From Lactobacillus sp. UCMA15818 (GTDB lineage Bacteria; Bacillota; Bacilli; Lactobacillales; Lactobacillaceae): DNA of 64,000 nucleotides. The notes beneath the pieces were generated by a model. It saw only the letters and a program-made list of their open reading frames with translations, did not search any database and was not told the origin of the DNA. Positions within the stretch are counted from its first letter, which is position 1; every line of letters starts with the position of its first letter. The translations under genes and the position numbers were made by a program. Shown here piece after piece: positions 1 through 8,900 of this stretch. The stretch is from positions 190,207 to 254,206 of the forward strand of contig NZ_VJYB01000002.1 of the NCBI RefSeq assembly GCF_030400225.1. The letters run 5' to 3'.

Positions 1-91
1 CGCGCAAATCAAGGCATATGAATACATAGACAGCCTTGATTTTACTGATTGTTATTATCGTAAAGATATTGGAAAAAAGGCATTAAAGTAA
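1..91 (+). CDS. purD: Phosphoribosylamine-glycine ligase (PurD), C-terminal end only
   Basis: Only the last 29 codons are inside the window; the frame is open from the left edge to a TAA at 89-91. The tail contains a DCYYRKDIG stretch, which matches the DC(F/Y)xRKDIGxxAL ending I know from PurD proteins, the ATP-dependent ligase joining glycine to phosphoribosylamine in purine synthesis. This gene would close a pur operon lying to the left. The identification rests on about 20 residues, so it is good but not certain. Confidence 0.7.
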   Translation, partial: AQIKAYEYIDSLDFTDCYYRKDIGKKALK

Positions 92-144
92 GATATCAGA
101 ATCTTAAAATATAATTATACAAAAAAAGTGTAACGAAATGGAGT

Positions 145-240
145 TGTGACATAAGTCGTGAAAATTTTGACTTATGGAACACGTTTATACGGAACAGGGG
201 GGTGGGTCAAAAGTTAACTTTTGACCCACCCCCCTGTTCC
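145..240 (+). repeat. Dispersed intergenic repeat, copy A (core-deleted) with perfect 50-bp palindrome
   Basis: This copy keeps the outer arms of the repeat's palindrome (CATAAGTC at 150-157, ACTTATG at 170-176), the linker with ACGTTTATACGGAA, and the hairpin module; the middle of the long palindrome is missing. The hairpin at 191-240 is a perfect palindrome of 25 bp per arm. It lies between the convergent purD and aminotransferase genes and could terminate both. Related copies lie at 2656, 8629, 41020, 42421, 61457 and 62344. Confidence 0.85.
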
Positions 241-291
241 ACACTTTTTAAAATAAGAAGTTGTATTAAGTTGAAATAAAGCCGCAAATAA

Positions 292-1476
292 TCAGATTGC
301 TAATGCCAAAAGAGCACTTTTAATTGTATTTCCGAGGTCGATGCAGCCTTCTTTAATCTGTTCCTCTGTAATTCCAGTAAAATTAAGTCTAAGGTGATTT
401 GCTTCTTTTGAGGTTGCAAATAAAGAGGAACCTTCCAAAAAGGCAACTTTTTTTGTTTTGTTTAATAAGTCACGTGCATCAAGTGATTCAGGTAAGTCCA
501 CCCAAATGAAAAACCCGCCCTTTGGCTTAGAAAAACTGCATTCTGAAGGAAGATTTTCTGAAAGTCCAGTCAGCATTGCATCCATTTTCTGTTGATAAGC
601 AGTCCTTAGTTCAGAGATATGTGCTGCAAGATCATTATGTTCCAGATACTCATCAATGCCTTCCAACAAAATGTTTGAAGATTGGCAGTCATAAGATAAT
701 CTTAGTGATGACAGCTGCTTAACAATTTCTTTGGCACCAACTAACCAACCACAACGAAGAGCAGGTGACAGAATTTTTGAAAAACTTCCTAAAGTAACAA
801 CATTCTCAGTTAAGTCAAAGGATTTAATTGAAGGAAGTGAATTACCAGCATAACGCAGTTCACGGTAAGGGTCATCTTCAATAACAATGACATTGTATTT
901 AGAAGCTAATTCAGCAAGTCGTCTTCTTTTCTCGACAGACATACAATAGCCTGTTGGGTTTTGGAAATTGGGGATGGTATAAATGAGTTTGATATCATTG
1001 TCCTCCAATGTTTCCTCTAAAACATCGATATTCATCCCGTCGTCTTCCATTGGTATTTCATAATAAGTTGGTTTGTGTTCATTAAATGCTTCAAGTCCAC
1101 CTGCATATGTAGGTGCTTCAACTACAACGCCGTCGAAATCATCGAGAAAGAGCCCTGCGAGAAGTTTAATTCCTTGTTGTGCACCTTGTGTCAGCATAAT
1201 GTTTTCGGGCATGCAACTTGTGCCAGTTGTCTTAGTATAATTAGCAATTTTTTGGCGTAATGGTTCATATCCTAACACTGAACGATATTGGAAAATTTCA
1301 GCGGATGCATTCTTTATTCTACTCTCGAATGCATTGTTAAGTTCTTTTTTCGGAAAAAGAGCAGGATCTGGATAGCCACCCGCAAATGAAATCAAGTCAG
1401 CTCGGCCACTCAACGCGAATAATGCGTCAAGGCTAGTAGGTTCTTGATTTATGCGGCTTGAAAAAGTTGGTATCAT
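292..1476 (-). CDS. PLP-dependent aminotransferase, 2-aminoadipate/aromatic (fold type I, MocR-like domain) family
   Basis: A 394-residue protein of the fold type I aminotransferase group that includes 2-aminoadipate aminotransferases (LysN, ARO8-like) and the C-terminal domain of MocR regulators. Visible marks are the SFAGGYPDP opening, TQGAQQGI, YTIPNFQNPTG, EDDPYRELRY and SFSKILSPALRCGW, whose lysine should bind PLP. No N-terminal GntR domain is present, so it is an enzyme, not a MocR regulator. GGAGG sits just upstream of the ATG. It is transcribed away from the lysR-type gene at 1610, which probably controls it. The substrate cannot be told from sequence. Confidence 0.85.
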   Translation of the reverse strand: MIPTFSSRINQEPTSLDALFALSGRADLISFAGGYPDPALFPKKELNNAFESRIKNASAEIFQYRSVLGYEPLRQKIANYTKTTGTSCMPENIMLTQGAQQGIKLLAGLFLDDFDGVVVEAPTYAGGLEAFNEHKPTYYEIPMEDDGMNIDVLEETLEDNDIKLIYTIPNFQNPTGYCMSVEKRRRLAELASKYNVIVIEDDPYRELRYAGNSLPSIKSFDLTENVVTLGSFSKILSPALRCGWLVGAKEIVKQLSSLRLSYDCQSSNILLEGIDEYLEHNDLAAHISELRTAYQQKMDAMLTGLSENLPSECSFSKPKGGFFIWVDLPESLDARDLLNKTKKVAFLEGSSLFATSKEANHLRLNFTGITEEQIKEGCIDLGNTIKSALLALAI

Positions 1477-1609
1477 AATAAATCCTCCTCAGATATTTTA
1501 CTTGTTTTGTTGATATTTAAAGTGTACCGTTAATTTTATATTAAGTAAAATTCATTTTTTTCAATTTAAGATGAAGAAAATTCACTATTAAAATATAGAG
1601 GTGTTAAAT
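1477..1609. promoter_or_regulatory. Divergent promoter region between aminotransferase and LysR regulator
   Basis: This 133-bp AT-rich region separates two divergent genes, the usual layout for a LysR-type regulator and its target. An imperfect dyad of the form AATTCAT...ATGAAGAAAATT lies at about 1549-1582 and is the best candidate operator. I could not assign firm -35/-10 boxes. Confidence 0.4.
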
Positions 1610-2500
1610 ATGTCCACATTTTCTTATGCAGTTTTCAGTGAGGTTGCAAAACGCAAAACCTTTTTTGCTGCAGCAACGCAATTAAATGTTACACCTTCAG
1701 CAATCAGCCATTCGATTGCAGGTCTAGAAAAGGAACTTGGATTTGCATTATTTATTCGCAACAGAACAGGAGTAAAGCTGACTCCAGATGGACAAAAGGT
1801 CTTACCCGTTATTCAGGATATCTTAAATTCCGAGGCAAAGTTGTCAGAAGAAGCAGCACGAATCAATGGATTAAACCAAGGACGAATTAGAATTGGAGCA
1901 TTTAGCAGTGTTTGTATCAACTGGTTACCAGATATTATTCAGAGTTTCAAGAAGAAGTATCCAGAGATTGAGTTATCAGTTACACAAGGAAATTTTAATG
2001 AGGTTGCGGAACAAGTACGGTTAGGAACGCTTGATATCGGTTTTAGTGCCCTGCCAATCAAGGAAAAATTAGAAGTTTTGCCGTTGCATCGTGATCCAAT
2101 TTATTGTGTCGCTCCAGAAAGTTTTAATCCACAAGCGGGAGTAGTTACGAAAGAAAACATTAAAAATGAAAATTTTATTTTGCAACAAATAGATTACGAT
2201 CGTGATACAAAAAGGGCCCTAGATACTTATGATGTTTCAGTTAATTCAATTCAATACAGTATTGATGATGCCTCCATTATTGCCATGGTAGAGAGTGGGT
2301 TAGGACTAGGCATTTTACCCGAGCTGGCTTTGCAAAAATTATCAGGAAACGTGAATCACTATCCTTTTAAAGAACATTTTTACCGTACAATCTGCTTGAT
2401 TTCTCATTTTGAAACGAAACAAACGCCTTCGACGAGAGCATTTGTTAATGAGATTCAAAAGTATGTAACAAAACGGTATCCACAAGAGAAAAACGACTAA
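1610..2500 (+). CDS. LysR family transcriptional regulator
   Basis: A 296-residue LysR-type regulator. The N-terminal winged helix-turn-helix is clear (TFFAAATQLNVTPSAISHSIAGLEKELG, LFIRNRTGVKLTPDG), followed by a substrate-binding co-inducer domain starting near residue 90 (GRIRIGAFSSV). I chose the ATG at 1610 because AGAGGTG at 1597-1603 is six bases away; a GTG at 1601 overlaps that ribosome site. By position it is expected to regulate the divergent aminotransferase. Its co-inducer is unknown. Confidence 0.9.
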   Translation: MSTFSYAVFSEVAKRKTFFAAATQLNVTPSAISHSIAGLEKELGFALFIRNRTGVKLTPDGQKVLPVIQDILNSEAKLSEEAARINGLNQGRIRIGAFSSVCINWLPDIIQSFKKKYPEIELSVTQGNFNEVAEQVRLGTLDIGFSALPIKEKLEVLPLHRDPIYCVAPESFNPQAGVVTKENIKNENFILQQIDYDRDTKRALDTYDVSVNSIQYSIDDASIIAMVESGLGLGILPELALQKLSGNVNHYPFKEHFYRTICLISHFETKQTPSTRAFVNEIQKYVTKRYPQEKND

Positions 2501-2655
2501 CTGGGTTACTAATGAACCAACTAGCTTTACAGAATTAACAATCTAAGGATATATTCTTTAGATTAAACGGGTGTAAGTCGGCCACCCGATGGTGTAACCA
2601 CACAAGTAGAAGTCGTAAGACATTTGTACTACTATCCCAAGTAGGATGTTAGTTA
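2501..2655. other. Structured intergenic segment of unknown function
   Basis: No gene is seen. The stretch holds consecutive inverted repeats: AATCTAA...TTTAGATT at about 2539-2564, CGGGTG...CACCCG at about 2569-2589, and AGTAG...CTACT at about 2606-2634. It is more GC-rich and more structured than nearby spacers and leads into repeat copy B. It could be a terminator relic, an RNA leader or a decayed mobile element end. Confidence 0.35.
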
Positions 2656-2827
2656 CAAGGGGGGGGTCAAAAGTTAATTTTGATTCAGTTCCTCTACTTA
2701 TTCCGTATAAACGTGTCTCATAAGTCAAAATTCTCCGTCTAACTTCGAATTACTCATAGCAAAGTGCTTACTATGTTCGTAATTTCGAGTTAGTACTCAA
2801 ATTTTCCCGACTTATGGCACACTCCCT
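2656..2827 (-). repeat. Dispersed intergenic repeat, copy B (full length, reverse orientation)
   Basis: Read on the minus strand, this copy has the long imperfect palindrome first (GACTTATG to CATAAGTC arms, 2725-2815), then the linker ending at ATTCCGTATAAACGTGT, then the hairpin module beginning at GGGTCAAAAGTT. It lies between the lysR-type gene and the MATE gene, both on the plus strand. Confidence 0.85.
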
Positions 2828-2901
2828 AGTCGATATGCTATCATGATAAAATATGATTTCATAAAGTGATATCTATTATAAATTTTGAAGGGGGTAAGTT
2901 A

Positions 2902-4260
2902 ATGAGGGAGCTAACCGAAGGAAGTCCAATTAAACTTATTTTAATGTTTACCATTCCATTGTTAGTAGGCAATCTTTTTCAGCAATTATATAGTATTTCG
3001 GATACTCTGATTGTTGGACAAACTCTTGGAGTTAATCAATTGGCGGCTGTTGGGGCAACAGGAAGTATCCAATTTTTAATAATTGGTTTTGCTCAAGGAT
3101 TGACAGCTGGCCTTTCTATCATTACAGCACAATATTTTGGTGCGGGTAATTATCGTAAAGTTCGGCAAAGCTTTGCCATCAGTATTATAATCAGCGCTAT
3201 TGCAACTGTTATTTTAACTTCTTTGAGTCTTTATTTTATTGGTGATATTTTAAATCTGATGCAGACACCAAAGGCAATTGAAGCTGATGCACAGCTGTTT
3301 ATCTCAATTATTTTTGGAGGAATCTTCTCTTCTATGGCATTTAATCTATTGGCAAATGTTATTCGTGCACTTGGGGATAGCCGGACACCACTTTATTTTC
3401 TGATCGTTGCAGCAGTTGTTAACATTATTCTTGAACTGATTTTTATTTTGGTATTTCATATGGGAGTTGACGGTGCAGGATATGCAACGGTGATTGCCCA
3501 AATTTTCTCAGTGATATTATGTATTATTTATATTATGAGAAAGATTCCTTTACTACAGGTCAAGAAAAAAGATTTTACAACTTTCTCAATGAAAGACTTT
3601 AGACAGCATCTCTATATTGGATTGCCAATGGCCTTTCAAGCATCAATCATTGCAATTGGCGGTATTATGATTCAATCTGCCTTAAATGGCTTAGGAACAA
3701 CTGCTGTAGCTGCTACAACGGCAGCAAGCAAGATTGATCAAGTGGCAATTCAACCAATGATGTCTTTTGGGGTCGCGATGGCCACTTTTACTGCCCAAAA
3801 TTATGGTGCTGGAAAGTATGGCAGAATTATAAAGGGTGTAAAGCAGTGTTTACTGGTTTCTGGTTTATTTAGCATTGTTGCAGGTGCCCTCGTTATCTTT
3901 TTTGGGAGGGACTTAGTTGTTTTATTTGTGGGCAATTCAGAAGAAAGAGTATTGCAGTTAGCGCAAGTTTATTTCAATGCTAACAGCAGTCTATATGTGC
4001 TTTTAGCAACATTATTTATTTTGCGATATACACTGCAAGGTCTTGGACGCAGTATTATTCCGACCATTGCTGGGATTATGGAGCTATTAATGAGGTGCTT
4101 AGCTGCAATTTTCTTAGCAACAACAGTTGGATACGTCGGTGCATGCTTTGCTAATCCGTTGGCGTGGTTAGGTTCTTGTTGTGTATTGATTGTGTCTTAT
4201 TTTAAAGCAATGCAGATGTTAAAAAAGAAACAATATGAAAAAGATCAGCAAGTATTGTAA
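2902..4260 (+). CDS. MATE family efflux transporter
   Basis: A 452-residue integral membrane protein with about 12 hydrophobic segments, the two-bundle MATE layout. The N-terminus (LTEGSPIKLILMFTIPLLVGNLFQQLY, DTLIVGQTLG, LAAVGATG) is typical of this family, which exports cationic drugs or metabolites by Na+ or H+ antiport. The ATG at 2902 follows AAGGGGGT at 2888-2895. It stands alone behind a repeat element. The substrate is unknown. Confidence 0.93.
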   Translation: MRELTEGSPIKLILMFTIPLLVGNLFQQLYSISDTLIVGQTLGVNQLAAVGATGSIQFLIIGFAQGLTAGLSIITAQYFGAGNYRKVRQSFAISIIISAIATVILTSLSLYFIGDILNLMQTPKAIEADAQLFISIIFGGIFSSMAFNLLANVIRALGDSRTPLYFLIVAAVVNIILELIFILVFHMGVDGAGYATVIAQIFSVILCIIYIMRKIPLLQVKKKDFTTFSMKDFRQHLYIGLPMAFQASIIAIGGIMIQSALNGLGTTAVAATTAASKIDQVAIQPMMSFGVAMATFTAQNYGAGKYGRIIKGVKQCLLVSGLFSIVAGALVIFFGRDLVVLFVGNSEERVLQLAQVYFNANSSLYVLLATLFILRYTLQGLGRSIIPTIAGIMELLMRCLAAIFLATTVGYVGACFANPLAWLGSCCVLIVSYFKAMQMLKKKQYEKDQQVL

Positions 4261-4360
4261 TTTTTTTAAAAGCATCATGAAAAATCAGTTTAAATTGTTG
4301 ATTTGCATATTCAAATTTGATATTATGCTAAAGATTATTGAATGAAGGTAGGTAGGTCAC

Positions 4361-4573
4361 ATGGAAACAGAATTTGAAATTGGCGAAAAGGTCAAATGCA
4401 AAAAATTTGGAACATTGAGTCATGATTTTATCGGTGCAATAGAAAAAATTTATGAGAATTCAGCAATGGTGGCGATTGTGGAACATGATGCTACTGATGA
4501 AGTAGCAGTTAATGATTTTCATAATCGAGTAATTGTAAGACTGAAAGACATGAAAAAAGTTGCTGTAAAATAA
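4361..4573 (+). CDS. DUF2187 family small protein
   Basis: A 70-residue acidic and basic mixed protein. It begins EIGEKVKCKKFGTLSHDFIGAIEKIYENSAMV and later has NRVIVRLKDMKKV. This pattern of a short basic beta-barrel-like domain fits the DUF2187 (YkvS-like) family of Firmicutes, whose function is unknown. GGTAGGT precedes the ATG. It is monocistronic; the tRNA-Gly promoter begins right after its stop. Confidence 0.65.
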   Translation: METEFEIGEKVKCKKFGTLSHDFIGAIEKIYENSAMVAIVEHDATDEVAVNDFHNRVIVRLKDMKKVAVK

Positions 4574-4575
4574 TA

Positions 4576-4604
4576 CTGACATAGAAAGTGTTTTATGCTA
4601 TACT
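4576..4604 (+). promoter_or_regulatory. Promoter for tRNA-Gly
   Basis: CTGACA at 4576-4581 and TATACT at 4599-4604 are 17 bases apart, with an extended -10 TGC directly before the hexamer. The tRNA starts 12 bases downstream. Confidence 0.7.
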
Positions 4605-4616
4605 ACTGTTTGTTGT

Positions 4617-4687
4617 GCGGGTGTAGTTTAGTGGTAAAATTCCAGCTTCCCAAGCTGATGTCGCGAGTTCGATTCTCGTCACCCGCT
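4617..4687 (+). tRNA. tRNA-Gly (anticodon CCC)
   Basis: The acceptor arms GCGGGTG and CACCCGC pair fully. The D arm is GTTT/AAAT and the T arm GCGAG-TTCGATT-CTCGT. The anticodon loop TTCCCAA reads CCC, for codon GGG. Pair 27-43 in the anticodon stem is a C-A mismatch. No CCA is encoded. Confidence 0.9.
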
Positions 4688-4715
4688 TTTATAGCAGTTG
4701 CCATACAATCCAATT

Positions 4716-4898
4716 ATGAAAACCAGTAGATTAGTGAATTTTTAAGCAACCTTGGGTTGATGTGAGCCAAGGATTGAAACTAATACGAAACGTATTTTCT
4801 AGGAAGACAATTAAATAATGAGTGGATTACTAATCAATTAGAGTGGTACCGCGGGTTTATCTCGTCTCTTACATTTTTTCAAATGTAGGAGTTTTTTT
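4716..4898 (+). promoter_or_regulatory. T-box leader of argS (arginine specifier)
   Basis: The T-box AGTGGTACCGCGG lies at 4842-4854. It is followed by a terminator hairpin (CTCTTACATTT/AAATGTAGGAG, 4865-4890) and a T-run. The candidate specifier is CGT at 4791-4793. It is followed by one base and then TTTTC, which pairs with GAAAA at 4718-4722 to close stem I. Uncharged tRNA-Arg should favour the antiterminator and switch on argS. Confidence 0.88.
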
Positions 4899-4920
4899 AT
4901 ACACAAAAAAGGAGAAGGTT

Positions 4921-6615
4921 ATGGATTACAAAAAATTAGTTACAGATGCATTAGTTAAAGTTTTAGATGGTCAAATTCAAGAAGACAAAGTTTATCAATT
5001 ACTTGAAAAACCCAAAAGTTTAGAATTGGGTGATTTTGCTTTTCCAGCTTTTCCATTGGCTAAAGTTATGCATAAAGCACCACAGACGATTGCAGCAGAG
5101 ATTGTAGCACAGATTGATCAAACTGATTTTCAAAAAATTGCAGCAGTTGGGCCATACGTTAATTTCTTCTTAGACAAGCGTAATTTTAGTGCAGATATTT
5201 TGCAGCAAGTCATTGGGGAAGGTACGAAATATGGGAATCAGAATATTGGAAATGCGGGAAATGTACCGATTGATATGTCTTCGCCTAATATCGCCAAGCC
5301 AATGTCAATGGGGCATCTGCGTTCTACAGTGATAGGCAACTCAATTGCGAAGATACTGCAAAAAACTAATTATAACCCAATCAAAATTAATCACTTGGGC
5401 GACTGGGGTACACAATTTGGTAAGTTGATTGAGGCATATAAGCTTTGGGGCAGTGAAGAAGAGGTTAAGGCAGATCCAATCAATAAGTTACTTGAATATT
5501 ATGTAAGATTCCATCAAGAAGATGTTGCTCATCCTGAATTAGATGAAGAAGCACGTGCGTGGTTTAAGAAATTAGAAGATGGCGATGAAGAAGCCGTTCA
5601 TTTGTGGAAATGGTTTCGAGAAGAGTCGCTGAAGTCATTCATGAAAATCTATGGCATATTAGGTGTTGAATTTGATTCATACAACGGAGAGGCTTTTTAC
5701 AATGACAAGATGAATGAAGTAGTTTCGTTGCTTGAAAAACGTCATTTGTTGAAGGAAAGTCAAGGAGCACAAATTGTTGATCTTGAGAAGTATGATCTTA
5801 ATCCTGCGTTAATCAAAAAGACAGATGGAGCAACGCTGTACATTACAAGAGACTTGGCGGCTGCAATCTATCGTAAGCGGACTTATGATTTTGCACAATC
5901 ACTCTACGTTGTTGGGAATGAACAGACAAATCATTTTAAGCAATTAAAAGCTGTCTTGAACGAGATGGGTGAGAGCTGGTCAGAGGATATCCATCATATT
6001 CCGTTTGGATTGATTACTCAAGGCGGGAAGAAGCTTTCTACTAGGGCAGGCAGAGTTATCTTGCTGGAAGAGGTTTTGGATGATGCAATCAAGTTAGCTG
6101 AAAAACAAATTGCAGCAAAAAATCCTAATTTGAATAATAAGGAAAAGGTTGCGGATCAAGTCGGAGTTGGTGCAGTAATATTCCATGACTTGAAGAACGA
6201 AAGAATGAATAATTTTGATTTTGATTTGGAAGAAGTTGTGCGCTTTGAAGGTGAAACAGGGCCATATGTTCAGTATTCACACGCGAGAGCAATGAGTATT
6301 TTACGAAAAGCGGATAATCCTGAATTAACTGCTGAGCTGACATATCAATTAGAAGATGAAGATTCATGGGAAGTTATTACTAAAATTGCAGCATTCCCAG
6401 CTGTAATTAAGCGTGCTGCTGAAGAATACGAACCATCAGTCGTTGCCAAATATTCTTTGCATCTTGCAAAAGCGTTCAACAAGTATTATGCACATACAAA
6501 AATTTTGGTCGAAGACAAACAAACGCTTTCAAGGCTTGCGCTAGTGCAGAGCGTTGCAACAGTGTTAAATGAGTCACTGCGTTTGTTAGGTGTGCAGGCA
6601 CCTGAAGAAATGTAA
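4921..6615 (+). CDS. argS: Arginine-tRNA ligase
   Basis: Class I synthetase that charges tRNA-Arg in the cytoplasm. The 564-residue length fits. Visible parts are the N-terminal Add1 domain, the HIGH-type motif [16 protein letters not shown] near residues 120-135, the KLSTRAG sequence in the place of KMSKS, and the C-terminal helical anticodon domain ([24 protein letters not shown]). AAAGGAGAAGG precedes the ATG. An upstream in-frame extension runs through the T-box terminator and was rejected as a start. Expression should depend on the T-box leader. Confidence 0.97.
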   Translation: MDYKKLVTDALVKVLDGQIQEDKVYQLLEKPKSLELGDFAFPAFPLAKVMHKAPQTIAAEIVAQIDQTDFQKIAAVGPYVNFFLDKRNFSADILQQVIGEGTKYGNQNIGNAGNVPIDMSSPNIAKPMSMGHLRSTVIGNSIAKILQKTNYNPIKINHLGDWGTQFGKLIEAYKLWGSEEEVKADPINKLLEYYVRFHQEDVAHPELDEEARAWFKKLEDGDEEAVHLWKWFREESLKSFMKIYGILGVEFDSYNGEAFYNDKMNEVVSLLEKRHLLKESQGAQIVDLEKYDLNPALIKKTDGATLYITRDLAAAIYRKRTYDFAQSLYVVGNEQTNHFKQLKAVLNEMGESWSEDIHHIPFGLITQGGKKLSTRAGRVILLEEVLDDAIKLAEKQIAAKNPNLNNKEKVADQVGVGAVIFHDLKNERMNNFDFDLEEVVRFEGETGPYVQYSHARAMSILRKADNPELTAELTYQLEDEDSWEVITKIAAFPAVIKRAAEEYEPSVVAKYSLHLAKAFNKYYAHTKILVEDKQTLSRLALVQSVATVLNESLRLLGVQAPEEM

Positions 6616-6708
6616 TTGTTGTATTCTAAATTATAAAATAACCAATTGCTTTCCATGTTGGATAGAAAAACATGGACTTATTCAGGTATTTAGACAGAAA
6701 CAATAATG

Positions 6709-6747
6709 GGGCTGAATCAAATTTTAATTTTTGACACAGCTCTGTTT
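6709..6747 (+). terminator. argS terminator, related to the repeat hairpin module
   Basis: GGGCTGaaTCAAA and its partner TTTTGAcaCAGCTC form an imperfect stem followed by TGTTTT. The core (TCAAA, TTTAA, TTTTGA) is the same as in the dispersed repeat's hairpin. The rest of the 6616-6931 spacer holds only the rny promoter. Confidence 0.6.
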
Positions 6748-6815
6748 TGGTGTATGAATCAGCTTTAATATGGTGGCTAGAATCATTTGTATTATACAAA
6801 GTAGCATGTTTTATG

Positions 6816-6845
6816 TTGACATAACATAGTTTTACAACGTAGAAT
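6816..6845 (+). promoter_or_regulatory. Promoter upstream of rny
   Basis: TTGACA at 6816-6821 and TAGAAT at 6840-6845 are 18 bases apart. A short dyad TTTGTATTATACAAA lies upstream at about 6786-6800. Confidence 0.55.
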
Positions 6846-6931
6846 ACAAACGTATGGATAAATTAAAATACATCTAAAAAGTAATGATTGTTTATTTTTT
6901 AATCATTTTTTGACGATGTGGAGGTGAAAGT

Positions 6932-8497
6932 TTGATTTTTGCAATTATTATCCTCGCCATCGCTATTATAACTTTTGGAATTGGATTTGCTGGGGGCATT
7001 GTAGCTCATAAGAAGAGTTACGAGAAAACACTCGATATTGCTTCGCAAACTGCGCAAGGGATCTTGAAGAATGCTGAAAAAGAGGCAGAGACACAAAAAA
7101 AAGAAGCTATTTTAGAAGCTAAGGATGAGAGTCATCGTTATCGTGGCGAGATAGAAAGTGAATTAAAGGAACGTAGATCAGAGGTTCAAAAACAAGAAAA
7201 TCGGTTACTACAAAGAGAGGAAAATCTTGATAGAAAAGACGGAATACTTGAAAAACGCGAGCAAAGCCTGATTCAAAAAGAAAATCACATGGAACAGCAA
7301 CAAAAAGAAATTGAAAAGAAACAAGCAAAAGCTGATTCATTGGTTAATGAACAAGCATTAGAATTAGAAAGAGTTGCAGAATTATCACATGAGGATGCTC
7401 ATAAGATAGTGATGTCTGAAACAAAAGAAGCATTAAGTCATGAGATGGCAGTTATGATTAAGGATAGCGAAGATGAAGCAAAGGCAAGTGCTGATCGGAC
7501 TGCCAAAATTTTAATTGCACAGGCTATTCAAAGAAGTGCTGCGGATACAGTTTCAGAAACAACTGTGTCAGTAGTTTCATTACCAAATGACGAGATGAAA
7601 GGCCGCATTATTGGGCGTGAAGGCCGTAACATTCGAACGTTAGAGACACTGACAGGGATTGATTTGATTATTGATGATACTCCAGAAGCTGTTGTTTTGA
7701 GTGGATTTGATCCGATTAGAAGAGAAATCGCTAAGCTGACGCTTGAAAAACTGATTCAAGATGGTCGGATTCATCCTGCCAGAATTGAAGAGATGGTGGA
7801 GAAGTCTACCAAAGAAATGGATGCAAAGGTTCGCGATGTTGGTGAAGAGGCCATTTTTGAATTAGGACTACATTCAATTCATCCTGACTTGATTAAAACA
7901 ATTGGACGTTTGAAGTTCCGGACCAGTTACGGTCAAAATGTACTTGACCATTCGATTGAGGTGGCTAAAATCACGGGTGTGTTGGCAGCTGAACTGGGTG
8001 AAGATGTTAATTTGGCAAAGCGTGCAGGTTTGCTGCATGATATTGGCAAAGCAATTGATCATGAGGTTGATGGTTCGCATGTTCAAATTGGTGTTGAGCT
8101 TACTAAGAAGTACCATGAAAGTGACACAGTTATTAATACAATTGCTTCACATCATGGAGATGTTGAGGCTAAATATACAATTGCTGTCTTGGTAGCAGCT
8201 GCAGATGCAATCTCTGCAGCTAGACCAGGTGCTCGAAGTGAGTCGCTTGAAAGTTATATCCACAGACTTGAAAAGCTTGAAGAAATTACTAATGCCTTTG
8301 CTGGTGTTAAGAAGAGTTATGCAATTCAAGCTGGACGTGAGGTACGTGTGATTGTTAAGCCTAATGAAGTTAGTGACTTGGAATCAACAGTGTTGGCACG
8401 GGATATTAAAAACCAAATCGAGGAAGAGATGGAATATCCTGGCCACATTAAAGTTACTGTTATCAGGGAAATTCGTGCGATTGAATACGCTAAGTAA
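6932..8497 (+). CDS. rny: Ribonuclease Y
   Basis: Membrane-anchored endoribonuclease that starts mRNA turnover. The 521-residue protein has an N-terminal transmembrane helix (residues 1-25). A long charged coiled coil follows to about residue 200, then a KH domain ([17 protein letters not shown]). The HD phosphohydrolase domain with [12 protein letters not shown] lies near residue 368. A TTG start is chosen because GGAGGTG at 6920-6926 is five bases upstream and the protein begins directly with the hydrophobic helix. ymdB follows, a common pairing. Confidence 0.96.
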   Translation: MIFAIIILAIAIITFGIGFAGGIVAHKKSYEKTLDIASQTAQGILKNAEKEAETQKKEAILEAKDESHRYRGEIESELKERRSEVQKQENRLLQREENLDRKDGILEKREQSLIQKENHMEQQQKEIEKKQAKADSLVNEQALELERVAELSHEDAHKIVMSETKEALSHEMAVMIKDSEDEAKASADRTAKILIAQAIQRSAADTVSETTVSVVSLPNDEMKGRIIGREGRNIRTLETLTGIDLIIDDTPEAVVLSGFDPIRREIAKLTLEKLIQDGRIHPARIEEMVEKSTKEMDAKVRDVGEEAIFELGLHSIHPDLIKTIGRLKFRTSYGQNVLDHSIEVAKITGVLAAELGEDVNLAKRAGLLHDIGKAIDHEVDGSHVQIGVELTKKYHESDTVINTIASHHGDVEAKYTIAVLVAAADAISAARPGARSESLESYIHRLEKLEEITNAFAGVKKSYAIQAGREVRVIVKPNEVSDLESTVLARDIKNQIEEEMEYPGHIKVTVIREIRAIEYAK

Positions 8498-8581
8498 GCA
8501 AATGGTTTCTTGTAGTTGTCCTATCTTGTAATAAGAAAATTTTTGAAAAGTTTAAGAATTTGTAAATGCGATTGAATATGG

Positions 8582-8619
8582 AAGCTGTGACACTGTAACA
8601 AGTCTGTCGCAGCTTTTTT
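8582..8619 (+). terminator. rny transcription terminator
   Basis: AAGCTGTGACA pairs with TGTCGCAGCTT around a 13-base loop and runs into TTTTTT. Confidence 0.85.
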
Positions 8620-8628
8620 GATTGGGAG

Positions 8629-8797
8629 TGTGCATAAGTCGGGAAAATTTGAGTACTAACTCGAAATTACGAACATGGCAAGTACTTTGCTATGAGTAAT
8701 TCGAAGTTAGACGGAGAATTTTGACTTATGAAACACGTTTATACGGAATAAGTAGAGGAACTGAATCAAAATTTAACTTTTGACCCAGTTCCTTTTT
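8629..8797 (+). repeat. Dispersed intergenic repeat, copy C (full length, type copy)
   Basis: This is the clearest plus-strand copy. It starts with GTGTGCATAAGTCGGG, and the palindrome closes at GACTTATG near 8730. The linker with ACACGTTTATACGGAATAAGTAGAG follows, and then the hairpin GAACTG(A/G)(A/G)TCAAA to TTTGACCCAGTTC with a T-run. Arms of the palindrome share CTAACT, CGAA(A)TTAC and CATAG blocks in the same order. It sits between rny and ymdB, behind rny's own terminator. Confidence 0.88.
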
Positions 8798-8900
8798 TGA
8801 TTGTTCAAATAAAATTAGTAAAAAAGCACATCAAGGTGCACAACAATTCAAGAAAAATGCTAGAATTAAGATTATGAGTTTTGTAGAAAAGAGGAAAAAA

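Noticed and set aside
6125-6367. Minus-strand and alternative-frame open frames inside argS, rny, mutS, fab genes and others
   Set aside because: They lie entirely inside well-supported genes, lack ribosome sites and have no recognisable protein features; they are shadows of the real coding frames.
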